Part shown: one piece after another, positions 9,248-18,279 of the stretch
Numbering within the stretch: position 1 is the first letter of the stretch
Layout of the letters: every line of letters starts with the position of its first letter
Source: an uncultured Sutterellaceae bacterium
Lineage (GTDB): Bacteria > Pseudomonadota > Gammaproteobacteria > Burkholderiales > Burkholderiaceae_F
Direction of reading: 5' to 3'
Assembly: GCA_902797695.1 (NCBI GenBank)
Contig: CADBTW010000033.1
Span: 1 to 52,149 of the forward strand
DNA length: 52,149 nucleotides
Made by a program: the position numbers and the translations under genes
The notes under the pieces: model-generated
Told to the model about the DNA's origin: nothing
What the model saw: the letters and a program-made list of their open reading frames with translations, nothing else
Database searches by the model: none

Positions 9248-9341
9248 GGCTTGTGCAAATCTGCAAAATGGTTTAAGCTTCCGTATTTCTGTCAGAGTGC
9301 ATCGGAACCCGCCCCTGGAAGGGAGCGGCTGGAGATGAAAA

Positions 9342-9455
9342 ATGAAGGTAGCAGCTTCGGTTAAAAAGATGTGCCGTAACTGCAAGATCGTGAAGCGCAA
9401 GGGTGTTGTGCGCGTGATCTGCAGCGACCCGCGTCATAAGCAGCGTCAAGGCTAA
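9342..9455 (+). CDS. rpmJ: 50S ribosomal protein L36, zinc-binding form
   Basis: L36, 37 aa. The reading frame [19 protein letters not shown] and onward to HKQRQG has the zinc ligands Cys11, Cys14, Cys27 and His32, so this is the zinc-ribbon form. It lies 18 bases before rpsM, as in most alpha operons. The binding site (GGAGATGAAA) is clear. Confidence 0.96.
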   Translation: MKVAASVKKMCRNCKIVKRKGVVRVICSDPRHKQRQG

Positions 9456-9473
9456 AGAGGTAAGGTAAAGAAA

Positions 9474-9839
9474 ATGGCTCGTATCGCCGGTATTAATATT
9501 CCGCCGAATCAGCACGCCGTTATCGGTCTGACCGCCATTTATGGCATCGGCCCGACCCGTGCTCGCGACATCTGTGATGCCTGCGGAATTCCGCATTCCA
9601 AGCTGGTCAAGGACCTCAATGACGAAGAACTCGAAAAGATCCGTGATGCGGTCTCGAAGTTCAACGTCGAGGGTGACCTCCGTCGTGAAATTCAGCTTTC
9701 CATCAAGCGTCTGATCGACCTCGGAACCTATCGCGGGATGCGTCATCGCCGCGGCCTCCCGGTCCGCGGTCAGCGTACCCGCACCAATGCCCGCACCCGC
9801 AAGGGCCCGCGCAAGGTTGGTGTCACGCTTAAGAAGTAA
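9474..9839 (+). CDS. rpsM: 30S ribosomal protein S13
   Basis: S13, 121 aa, at the top of the 30S head, contacts the P-site tRNA and the 50S subunit. [10 protein letters not shown] is the family start; the helix-two-turn-helix [14 protein letters not shown]-like [17 protein letters not shown] and the C-terminal [21 protein letters not shown] are all present. Canonical order rpmJ-rpsM-rpsK. Confidence 0.98.
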   Translation: MARIAGINIPPNQHAVIGLTAIYGIGPTRARDICDACGIPHSKLVKDLNDEELEKIRDAVSKFNVEGDLRREIQLSIKRLIDLGTYRGMRHRRGLPVRGQRTRTNARTRKGPRKVGVTLKK

Positions 9840-9853
9840 TTTAGAGGATTAGT

Positions 9854-10261
9854 ATGGCTGGCAACACTAACAAAGCCGCGGGCGCTGCCCGTGGTCGCAA
9901 GAAGATTCGCAAGGTTGTGACCGAAGGCGTCGCTCACATCCACGCGTCCTTCAACAACACGATCATCACGATCACTGACCGTCAGGGCAACGTCATTGCG
10001 GCGTCCTCCTCTGGCGCTCAGGGCTTCAAGGGCTCCCGCAAGTCCACCTCCTTCGCCGCGCAGGTCGCGAGCGAGAAGGCTGGCCGCGCCGCTCTTGAGT
10101 TCGGCCTTAAGAACGTCGACGTCCAGGTGTTCGGGCCTGGCCCGGGCCGCGAGAGCAGCATCCGCGCTCTTAACGCTCTCGGCATCCGCGTCTCGTCCAT
10201 TCAGGATGTGACCCCGATCCCGCACAATGGCGTGCGTCCTTCCAAGCGCCGTCGCGTTTAA
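9854..10261 (+). CDS. rpsK: 30S ribosomal protein S11
   Basis: S11, 135 aa, part of the 30S platform near the E site. The conserved core [19 protein letters not shown] and [19 protein letters not shown] are visible, and the C-terminus ends in [13 protein letters not shown]. It lies 14 bases after rpsM. Confidence 0.98.
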   Translation: MAGNTNKAAGAARGRKKIRKVVTEGVAHIHASFNNTIITITDRQGNVIAASSSGAQGFKGSRKSTSFAAQVASEKAGRAALEFGLKNVDVQVFGPGPGRESSIRALNALGIRVSSIQDVTPIPHNGVRPSKRRRV

Positions 10262-10283
10262 TTTTTTTCAAATTTCCGTGTCC

Positions 10284-10329
10284 TTTCTCCATCAACCGGG
10301 AGAAAAGACTGAATGCGGTCTTAACCGCA
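10284..10329 (+). promoter_or_regulatory. Tandem hairpins in the rpsD leader
   Basis: Two adjacent stem-loops lie in the 89-base rpsK-rpsD gap: TTTCTCC/GGAGAAA (10284-10305) and TGCGGT-CTTA-ACCGCA (10314-10329). The second ends 21 bases before the rpsD ATG. S4 is the known translational regulator of the alpha operon in E. coli, so an S4-responsive element is conceivable; this is inference. Confidence 0.35.
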
Positions 10330-10350
10330 GGATAAGAGAGGCTAATTTAA

Positions 10351-10977
10351 ATGGCACGTTATCTCGGTCCCAAGCTCAAGCTCGCGCGTCGCGAGGGGTG
10401 CGATCTCAATCTGAAGAGCGCCCGTCGTTCCTTCGACTCCAAGGTGAAGGATGCCAACACTAAGCCGGGCCAGCACGGCAAGATGTCCGGCACCAGGATG
10501 TCGGACTATGGCACCCAGCTTCGTGAGAAGCAGAAGGTGAAGCGCATTTACGGCGTCCTTGAGCGCCAGTTCCGCCGTTACTTCAAGAACGCTGAAGCGA
10601 TGAACGGCAACACCGGCACCAACCTTCTTCTGCTCCTCGAGAGCCGCCTTGACAATGTGGTTTACCGTATGGGCTTTGCATCCACCCGTGCAGAAGCTCG
10701 TCAGCTCGTGAGCCACGGCGCGATCTGCGTGAACGGACTTCGCGTCGACATTCCTTCCGCCTCGGTGAAAGCCGGGGACGTCGTCTCCATTCGCGAGAAG
10801 GCCCGCAAGCAGGCCCGTATCGCCGAAGCGCTTGAACTCGCTACGGCCAACGGCTTCCCGGGCTGGGTCTCTGTTGATGCCAAGAAGTTCGAAGGCACCT
10901 TCAAGAACCTGCCGGAACGCGAGGAATTCAATCCCGACATCAACGAACAGCTGGTTGTCGAACTGTATTCCCGTTAA
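10351..10977 (+). CDS. rpsD: 30S ribosomal protein S4
   Basis: S4, 208 aa, a primary 16S rRNA-binding protein that starts 30S assembly. The S4 RNA-binding domain spans roughly residues 95-160 ([27 protein letters not shown]). The N-terminal domain has a single cysteine and hence no zinc finger, the type common in betaproteobacteria. It follows rpsK and precedes rpoA, as in E. coli. Confidence 0.98.
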   Translation: MARYLGPKLKLARREGCDLNLKSARRSFDSKVKDANTKPGQHGKMSGTRMSDYGTQLREKQKVKRIYGVLERQFRRYFKNAEAMNGNTGTNLLLLLESRLDNVVYRMGFASTRAEARQLVSHGAICVNGLRVDIPSASVKAGDVVSIREKARKQARIAEALELATANGFPGWVSVDAKKFEGTFKNLPEREEFNPDINEQLVVELYSR

Positions 10978-11032
10978 TATGGCAAGAAGCGGGGATCTGC
11001 GTAGTGCGCGGATCCTCCGCCTGGCAGTTTCA

Positions 11033-11070
11033 AAAGCGCGGACGGTCCTCTGGGGCACTGTCCGCGCTTT
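11033..11070 (+). promoter_or_regulatory. Hairpin between rpsD and rpoA
   Basis: An 11-bp perfect stem, AAAGCGCGGAC with GTCCGCGCTTT, closes a 16-base loop in the 173-base gap before rpoA. It is preceded by a second, imperfect hairpin at about 10990-11020. There is no downstream T-run beyond the stem itself, so it is more likely a processing or attenuation structure than a full terminator. Confidence 0.5.
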
Positions 11071-11150
11071 CAGTACTCCTGAAGCCCCACTGACATCCAT
11101 CAGCCTTATCGGTGTAACGAGCCGAGGGTATTGAATAGGACGTTCAACCA

Positions 11151-12155
11151 ATGTTTAATCCTGAACTGCTCAAGCCGACCAACATCGACGTTGCGCTTGA
11201 CGAAAAGAACCCGAACCGTGCCGTCATCACGCTCGAACCGTTCGAGCGCGGGTATGGCCACACCCTGGGCAATGCGCTCCGCCGCATCCTGCTCGCCTCC
11301 ATGGTCGGCTACGCTCCGACCGAGGCCCAGATCACCGGCATCGTGCACGAGTACTCCCAGATTGACGGCGTGATGGAAGATGTCGTTGACATCCTCCTCA
11401 ACCTGAAGGGCGTCATCTTCAAGCTCGAGGGCCGCGACGAGGTTTCCCTCATGCTCCGCAAGGAAGGGAACGCCACGGTCACGGCAGCCGATTTCGACCT
11501 GCCCCACGACGTCACGATCCTCAATCCGGATCACGTCATCGCGCACCTCACGGGCGGCCGCCTTGAGATGCAGGTGAAGGTCGAGAAGGGCCGCGGCTAC
11601 CAGCCGGGCAACGTCCGCGCCTTCGCTGACGATCATTCCCGCCAGCAGATCGGCCGTCTCATCATGGACGCTTCCTTCAGCCCGATCCTCCGCGTCGCTT
11701 ATCAGGTGAGCTCCGCCCGCGTCGGACAGCGCACCGACCTCGACAAGCTCTCGCTCGAGATCGTGACGAACGGCGTCATCATGCCGGAGGAAGCCCTCCG
11801 CGAATCCGTCCGCATCCTCCAGGACCAGCTCTCCATCTTCGGTTCCATCAAGACCGAAGTCGCCGACAAGGAAGTCGCCGAGGAAGAGAACGCCGGGAAC
11901 AATCCCCCGCCGCTCGATCCGGTCCTCATGCGTCCGGTCGACGACCTCGAGCTCACGGTCCGCTCCGCGAACTGCCTCAAGGCCGAGAACATCTACTACA
12001 TCGGCGACCTTATCCAGCGCACCGAGAACGAGCTCCTCAAGACCCCGAACCTCGGCCGCAAGTCCCTGAACGAAATCAAGGAAGTGCTCGCCGCCCACGG
12101 CCTCACCCTCGGCATGAAGCTCGAGAACTGGCCACCTCAGGGCCTTGAGCGCTAG
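11151..12155 (+). CDS. rpoA: DNA-directed RNA polymerase subunit alpha
   Basis: RpoA, 334 aa, the dimerising scaffold of RNA polymerase. The N-terminal domain includes [23 protein letters not shown] at about residues 25-47, needed for dimerisation. A flexible linker around 235-250 ([11 protein letters not shown]) leads to the C-terminal domain that binds UP elements and activators, with [17 protein letters not shown]. In the usual place between rpsD and rplQ. Confidence 0.98.
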   Translation: MFNPELLKPTNIDVALDEKNPNRAVITLEPFERGYGHTLGNALRRILLASMVGYAPTEAQITGIVHEYSQIDGVMEDVVDILLNLKGVIFKLEGRDEVSLMLRKEGNATVTAADFDLPHDVTILNPDHVIAHLTGGRLEMQVKVEKGRGYQPGNVRAFADDHSRQQIGRLIMDASFSPILRVAYQVSSARVGQRTDLDKLSLEIVTNGVIMPEEALRESVRILQDQLSIFGSIKTEVADKEVAEEENAGNNPPPLDPVLMRPVDDLELTVRSANCLKAENIYYIGDLIQRTENELLKTPNLGRKSLNEIKEVLAAHGLTLGMKLENWPPQGLER

Positions 12156-12178
12156 AAGCTCCCGCCCTTGGCTTGCAT

Positions 12179-12314
12179 AAAGCGCGGCGCAGGTGTATCC
12201 TGCGCCGTGCTTTGCTCAACGCAAGGCATGCTTCAAACCCGTCCGCCCCTGCCCGGGCAACCCGCGGCAAAGGGGATAGAAGAGTCGGGAACCTTCTGTC
12301 CGATCCTCGGACAG
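12179..12314 (+). promoter_or_regulatory. Two strong hairpins between rpoA and rplQ
   Basis: The 188-base gap has a 15-bp stem with one G-T pair (12179-12193 with 12199-12213, loop TGTAT) and a second perfect 8-bp stem CTGTCCGA-TCC-TCGGACAG (12296-12314) ending 29 bases before the rplQ ATG. No T-run follows the first. Such stable structures may set the relative dose of rpoA and rplQ transcripts; this is inference. Confidence 0.5.
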
Positions 12315-12343
12315 ATCATTAATACTAAATAGGAAATTTTAAA

Positions 12344-12763
12344 ATGCGTCATCGTCTTGGTCTTCGCAAGCTCAACCGCACCAGCGCCCATCGTCTCGCC
12401 ATGCTTCGCAACATGTCGGTCTCCCTCCTTCGCCACGAAGCGATCAAGACCACCCTGCCGAAGGCGAAGGAACTCCGCCGCGTTGTCGAGCCCCTCATCA
12501 CCCTCGCGAAGAATCCGACCCTTGCCAATCGTCGCCTTGCCTTCAGCCGCCTCCGCGACCGTGAAATCGTCCAGAAGCTCTTCAATGAGATCGGGCCCCG
12601 CTTTGCCAACCGCAACGGCGGCTACACCCGCATCCTGAAGATGGGCTTCCGCGTCGGCGACAACGCTCCGCTCGCCTACATGGAACTCACCGAAAAGGCC
12701 GCCCCGAAGGCTGAGCCCGTCAAGGCCGAGCCCGTGAAGGAAGAGGCTGAGAAGGCCGCCTAA
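12344..12763 (+). CDS. rplQ: 50S ribosomal protein L17
   Basis: L17, 139 aa, at the tunnel exit region of the 50S subunit. [24 protein letters not shown] is diagnostic, as is the segment [19 protein letters not shown]. The C-terminus has a short Ala/Lys/Pro/Glu-rich tail ([18 protein letters not shown]) not seen in E. coli L17 (127 aa). Last gene of the alpha block; followed by a strong terminator. Confidence 0.98.
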   Translation: MRHRLGLRKLNRTSAHRLAMLRNMSVSLLRHEAIKTTLPKAKELRRVVEPLITLAKNPTLANRRLAFSRLRDREIVQKLFNEIGPRFANRNGGYTRILKMGFRVGDNAPLAYMELTEKAAPKAEPVKAEPVKEEAEKAA

Positions 12764-12824
12764 GGAACTCTTTCTGGGTGCGAGGCCGGGGCTACTGGCC
12801 TAGGCCCGCTCCCATTAGAATCCG

Positions 12825-12864
12825 AACGGATCCCCTCCTGAAAAGGACCGGATCCGTTTTTATA
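12825..12864 (+). terminator. Terminator after rplQ
   Basis: AACGGATCC pairs with GGATCCGTT, with an inner stem TCCT-GAAA-AGGA across a CC/CC mismatch, and the run TTTTTATAT follows. It ends the alpha operon and lies just before the hslR ATG, so hslR needs its own promoter or some read-through. Confidence 0.85.
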
Positions 12865-12879
12865 TGGAAGGTTTTTGCG

Positions 12880-13284
12880 ATGGATGAACAGGGTTCGCTT
12901 TCAGTTCGGATTGACAAGTGGCTATGGGCGGCCCGGCTCTTCAAGACGAGGACCCTCGCCCAGGAGGCGATCGAGCTTGGCAGGGTCAAGGTCGGTGGAG
13001 AGCGCGTGAAGGCGTCCCGGGGCCTGAAGGAGGGAGCCTTCGTAACCGTGAAGCGCGGGGACGACACGATGGAGGTCATCGTGACGGGGCTCTCCGAAAA
13101 GCGGGGTTCGGCTTCCGACGCCGCGAAGCTCTACGAGGAGACTGAGTCGAGCAGGAACCTAAGGCGGGCCCGGAAAGACATCCTGAAGCTCGCGGCCGAT
13201 CCGGCGGCCTCGATCCGAGGAGGGCGCCCCACGAAGCGCGAAGGGCGCCGCCTCCGCGCATTCCGGCGCGGAGGCGACTACTGA
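12880..13284 (+). CDS. hslR: Heat shock protein 15 homologue, S4-domain RNA-binding protein
   Basis: 134 aa with an S4 RNA-binding domain at about residues 8-65 (VRIDKWLWAARLFKTRTLAQ, then GRVKVGGERVKASRGLKEG). This is the Hsp15/HslR family, which binds free 50S subunits that carry a stalled nascent chain and helps their recycling. The basic C-terminus (GGRPTKREGRRLRAFRRGG) fits RNA binding. The ATG lies 8 bases after GGAAGG. Family placement is firm; the ribosome-rescue role comes from E. coli. Confidence 0.88.
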   Translation: MDEQGSLSVRIDKWLWAARLFKTRTLAQEAIELGRVKVGGERVKASRGLKEGAFVTVKRGDDTMEVIVTGLSEKRGSASDAAKLYEETESSRNLRRARKDILKLAADPAASIRGGRPTKREGRRLRAFRRGGDY

Positions 13285-13321
13285 CAACGGTGGCCCCGAA
13301 GGCTTTTCCCCGAATAAAGAA

Positions 13322-13350
13322 TGGCCCTGCCGGACTTGCCGGCAGGGCCA
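13322..13350. terminator. Bidirectional terminator between hslR and hemB
   Basis: A perfect 12-bp stem TGGCCCTGCCGG/CCGGCAGGGCCA with loop ACTTG. On the minus strand it is followed by TTCTTTATT, so it ends hemB well; on the plus strand the tail CTCTTGTAAT is poorer. It lies between convergent genes. Confidence 0.85.
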
Positions 13351-13377
13351 CTCTTGTAATGCGTGACGCCTCAGTGG

Positions 13378-15115
<1,738 letters not shown>

Positions 15116-15160
15116 GGGCGTTGTCCTCTGGGTTGTTCGCCTTGCGGCTGCAGGAAGGAA

Positions 15161-15170
15161 ATTATCTCAT
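15161..15170 (-). promoter_or_regulatory. Candidate extended -10 promoter for engB
   Basis: On the minus strand the sequence reads ATGAGATAAT, a TGN extended -10 with GATAAT, followed by TTTCC. No good -35 box is present. A near copy (TGCGATAATTTCC) lies in front of mlaF. Confidence 0.4.
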
Positions 15171-15187
15171 GCGGCGGGAGTTCTTCC

Positions 15188-16228
15188 TCAGGACTTCCCG
15201 AAGACTTCGTTCAGCTGCTGCGCGACCCGCACGAATGTGGTCCTGAGCGTGAGTTCCTTCAGGCGTCTCGCCCCCACGTAGGTGCATGCGGACCGAAGCC
15301 CGCCGAGGATTTCCTGGACCGTGGCCGCGACCGGGCCGCGGCTCGGGAGAAACACTTCCTTCCCCTCCGACGCGCGGTATCCGGCGACTCCCCCGGACCA
15401 GCGGTTCATTGCCTGCTCCGAGCTCATGCCGTAGAACTGCCTGTAGGCGACGCCGTCCTTCACGACGGTCTTGCCCCGGCACTCGTCGTGGGCTGCGAGC
15501 ATTCCGCCGATCATCACGAAGTCGGCGCCCGCCCCGAACGCCTTCACGATGTCGCCCGGAGTCGTGCAGCCGCCGTCCGCGCAGATCCGCCCCCCGAGCC
15601 CGTGCGCGGCGTCCGCGCACTCGATCGTGGCGGAAAGCTGCGGGTACCCGATCCCGGTCATTTTCCGCGTGAGGCAGACGGATCCCGGCCCGATCCCGAT
15701 CTTCACGATGTCCGCTCCGGCGAGCAGGAGCTCCTCCGTCATGTCGCCTGTCACCACGTTCCCCGCCATGAGGACGATGTCAGGGCACTTTTCACGCAGC
15801 TTCTTGATGAAGGAAACGAACCGCTCCGTATAGCCGTTCGCGACGTCGACGCAGACGTACTCGACCGCTTCCGGGGCCTTTTCCCGCACGCGCAGGAACT
15901 TCTCCCAGTCCTCCGAGCCGATGCCCATCGTGTAGAAGGCGGCCGACTTGCGCCTGAGGCCCGAAAAGAACCCGATTAGCTCATCCTCGCTGTAATGCTT
16001 GTCAAGCGCCGTGGAGAGGAGCAGCGGGTCGAGTGCCTTCGCCATTTCGAAGGTTCCCGTCGTGTCCATGTTAGCCGCGATGATGGGCACCCCGTGATAG
16101 GAATGGGGCGAATGGAGGAACCTGAAGTCGCGCGTGATGTCCACGTCTGACCGGGAGTTGAGCGTGGAGCGCTTGGGGCGGATCAGCACGTCCTTGAAAT
16201 CGAGCCTGAGGGAGTTGTCAATGTGCAT
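15188..16228 (-). CDS. guaC: GMP reductase
   Basis: GuaC, 346 aa, reduces GMP to IMP with NADPH and so links guanine and adenine nucleotide pools. The start [20 protein letters not shown] matches E. coli GuaC and has AAAGGAGG upstream; a much longer in-frame reading is rejected. The catalytic cysteine lies at residue 185 in GIGPGSVC, and GNVVTGDM and GGCTTPGD are conserved. It is not a usual member of this neighbourhood: in related genomes I expect cytochrome c and ResB/CcsB genes between engB and lysA. Confidence 0.96.
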   Translation of the reverse strand: MHIDNSLRLDFKDVLIRPKRSTLNSRSDVDITRDFRFLHSPHSYHGVPIIAANMDTTGTFEMAKALDPLLLSTALDKHYSEDELIGFFSGLRRKSAAFYTMGIGSEDWEKFLRVREKAPEAVEYVCVDVANGYTERFVSFIKKLREKCPDIVLMAGNVVTGDMTEELLLAGADIVKIGIGPGSVCLTRKMTGIGYPQLSATIECADAAHGLGGRICADGGCTTPGDIVKAFGAGADFVMIGGMLAAHDECRGKTVVKDGVAYRQFYGMSSEQAMNRWSGGVAGYRASEGKEVFLPSRGPVAATVQEILGGLRSACTYVGARRLKELTLRTTFVRVAQQLNEVFGKS

Positions 16229-16280
16229 GGGCTTGGCCTCCTTTGCCGGGCCGCGATGCGGGGAATGCCGTGCGGTCACG

Positions 16281-16314
16281 AAAAACGCCGGCCCGAACGA
16301 GCGGGACCGGCGTT
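16281..16314 (-). terminator. Terminator of lysA
   Basis: AACGCCGG/CCGGCGTT with an inner CCG/CGG pair; on the minus strand it is followed by TTTTT. It lies 40 bases past the lysA stop and just upstream of guaC, so guaC probably has a separate promoter, although I see no clear one. Confidence 0.8.
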
Positions 16315-16353
16315 GATTCAGTGTAGCAGGCTTTTCCCTGCGGCCGCAGGGTC

Positions 16354-17640
16354 CTACTTCAGTTCCTCGGGAACGGATTCGCCGCGCCAGAGGTCGGAGG
16401 GCTCTTCGCGGCGGCGCACGCAGAAGGCGCTGCTGCCGTCCACCAGGACCTCGGCCGCGCGGGGCCTCGAGTTGTAGTTCGAGCTCATCGTCATGCCGTA
16501 GGCGCCGGCGGAAGTCATGGCGAGGAGGTCCCCGGGAAGGACATTCAGCTCGCGGTCGCGCCCGAGCCAGTCGCCCGACTCGCAGATCGGGCCCACGACG
16601 TCGTACGTGACCCCCTTGCCGTCCCGGGGGCACGCTGGGACGATGCCCATCCAGGACTCGTAGAACATCGGGCGGCCCATGTCGTTCATGGCGGCGTCGA
16701 CGATGCAGAAATTCTTCATTTCTCCCGCCTTGCAGCGGATGACCCGCATCAGGAGCACGCCGGCGTTCGCGACCATGGAGCGTCCGGGCTCGAGCTCGAC
16801 CGCGAGGTCCCCGTAGCCGCGCGAGGAGAGCCTGTCGAGGATCACGCGGGCGAAGGCGGCCTTCTCCGGGGGCACCTCGTCCTTGTAGCAGACGCCGAGG
16901 CCGCCTCCGAAGTCGATGTGGCGGAGCCGGATCCCGTCGGCCGCGAGCTGCTCCACGACGTCGAGGACCTTGTCCGCGGCATGACCGAACGGGTCGAGCT
17001 GCGTGATCTGGCTGCCGATATGGCAGTCAATGCCGATCACTTCGATCGAGGGAAGGGACGCGGCCTTCCTGTAGAGCGCCGGGGTTTCCTCATAGGAGAC
17101 TCCGAACTTGTTCTTCTTCAGGCCGGTCGAGATGTAGGGATGGGTCTTCGCGTCGACATTCGGGTTCACGCGGACCGCGACTGGCGCGCGCTTTCCTAGC
17201 TCCGAGGCGATCCGGGCGATGTCGTCAAGCTCGGAAACGCTCTCGATGTTGAAGCAGTGGATGCCCTTTTCGAGCGCGAGCCGGATTTCGGCATCGGTTT
17301 TCCCGACTCCGGAATAGGTGACCTTCGAAAGGTCGCCGCCAGCCGCCTCGACGCGGAGAAGCTCGCCGCCCGAGACGATGTCGAATCCCGCGCCGAGATT
17401 CGCGAGGACCCGGATCACGGCGAGGTTCGAGCAGGCCTTCACCGAGTAGAGGATCTCGTGCGGATGCCCCGAGAAGGCGTCGTCGTACTCCCTGTAGGCT
17501 TTCTCGAGCGCCTTGCGGCTGTATACGTAGGTCGGGGTGCCGAAGCGTTCGGCAATGCCCTCGAGGGAAGCGTCTTCACAGAAGAGCTTTCCCTCGCGGT
17601 AGGAAAAGCCGGTGGTGTCCGGCAGCCAGAAAGGTTTCAT
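16354..17640 (-). CDS. lysA: Diaminopimelate decarboxylase
   Basis: LysA, 428 aa, a PLP enzyme that makes L-lysine from meso-diaminopimelate. The PLP-binding lysine is K68 in [11 protein letters not shown]; the family motif HIGSQ is present at about residue 206, and the substrate loop CESGDWLG near residue 353. It is a fold-type III barrel plus a C-terminal beta domain. It follows lptM after 41 bases, the conserved lptM-lysA pair of beta- and gammaproteobacteria. Confidence 0.97.
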   Translation of the reverse strand: MKPFWLPDTTGFSYREGKLFCEDASLEGIAERFGTPTYVYSRKALEKAYREYDDAFSGHPHEILYSVKACSNLAVIRVLANLGAGFDIVSGGELLRVEAAGGDLSKVTYSGVGKTDAEIRLALEKGIHCFNIESVSELDDIARIASELGKRAPVAVRVNPNVDAKTHPYISTGLKKNKFGVSYEETPALYRKAASLPSIEVIGIDCHIGSQITQLDPFGHAADKVLDVVEQLAADGIRLRHIDFGGGLGVCYKDEVPPEKAAFARVILDRLSSRGYGDLAVELEPGRSMVANAGVLLMRVIRCKAGEMKNFCIVDAAMNDMGRPMFYESWMGIVPACPRDGKGVTYDVVGPICESGDWLGRDRELNVLPGDLLAMTSAGAYGMTMSSNYNSRPRAAEVLVDGSSAFCVRRREEPSDLWRGESVPEELK

Positions 17641-17681
17641 GATTTTTTCTTTTCTAAGGTGGAGAACTGGCAGGGGCCGGC

Positions 17682-17963
17682 CTAGGGCTCGCGCCCGGAC
17701 GAGGGATCCGGGCGGGGCTCCGAGCCCCTGTCTGCTGAGCCGCTCTGCATCGAGGGAATGGCTCCATCCATTCCGGACGCCTTCTCTTCAAGCGGCGTGT
17801 TCTGGACGGGAACAGCCTCGTTCCCGGAGCCCGTGGAATCCGTTCCGCGCTTCCTCGGCAGGTAGAGCGGCCCTTTCAGCCCGCAACCCGAGAGCGCCGC
17901 GGGAACCGCGGCCCCGAGGCTTAGAATCAGGGCAGTTCTTAGGAATGTTCTTCTTTTCACCAT
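17682..17963 (-). CDS. lptM: LPS-assembly lipoprotein LptM (YifL family)
   Basis: 93 aa. The mature start CGLKGPLYLP following the lipobox LSGC (lipid-modified Cys27) is the LptM signature; LptM helps LptD mature its disulphides in the outer membrane. The rest is low-complexity and rich in Ser, Pro and Glu. The signal region is odd: KRRTFLR at residues 3-9 matches the twin-arginine consensus. Its ATG overlaps the ATG of cyaY on the other strand by two bases (CATG), so its ribosome binding site lies within cyaY. Together with lysA it forms an operon. Confidence 0.88.
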   Translation of the reverse strand: MVKRRTFLRTALILSLGAAVPAALSGCGLKGPLYLPRKRGTDSTGSGNEAVPVQNTPLEEKASGMDGAIPSMQSGSADRGSEPRPDPSSGREP

Positions 17964-18279
17964 GAATCAGACTCTTTTCCTTGAGAGGGCAGAAAGGCTG
18001 CTGCGCGAAGTCGAGGACGCGAGGGAGCTCGAGATGGCCGATGCCGACCGTTCCGGAAATGTCCTCACCATCGAGTTCGACAGCGGCGAGCAGATTGTGA
18101 TCAACATCCAGACGCCGACGGAGCAGGTCTGGCTCGCGTCACGGCCGACAGGCGGCTTTCACTTCTCCTGGGACGGAAAGTCGTGGCGGGACTCGGACGG
18201 GGAGGACTTCTGGGCAGTCCTTTCGGACGCCGCGACGAAGCTCTCGGGCGAGCCCGTGTCCCTCACGGGCCATTCCTAG
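17962..18279 (+). CDS. cyaY: Iron-sulphur cluster assembly protein CyaY (frataxin)
   Basis: CyaY, 105 aa, an iron-binding regulator of the ISC cysteine desulphurase. The acidic first helix (EREVEDARELEMADAD-like, about residues 13-29), the strand VLTIEFDSGEQIVIN and the QVWLASRPTGGFHF strand are frataxin features. It has no evident Shine-Dalgarno; its start is interlocked with that of lptM. Its TAG stop sits in a CTAG palindrome that is also the stop of mrcA on the other strand. Neighbourhood lptM/cyaY is conserved. Confidence 0.92.
   Translation: MNQTLFLERAERLLREVEDARELEMADADRSGNVLTIEFDSGEQIVINIQTPTEQVWLASRPTGGFHFSWDGKSWRDSDGEDFWAVLSDAATKLSGEPVSLTGHS

Noticed and set aside
9138-9338. 66-codon frame in the secY-rpmJ gap, considered as infA
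   Set aside because: The sequence does not resemble IF-1 (no MAKED- start or OB-fold pattern) and lacks a binding site.
16229-16633. N-terminal extension of GuaC by 135 residues
   Set aside because: It would read backwards through the lysA terminator and into lysA; the ATG at 16228 has AAAGGAGG and matches the family start.
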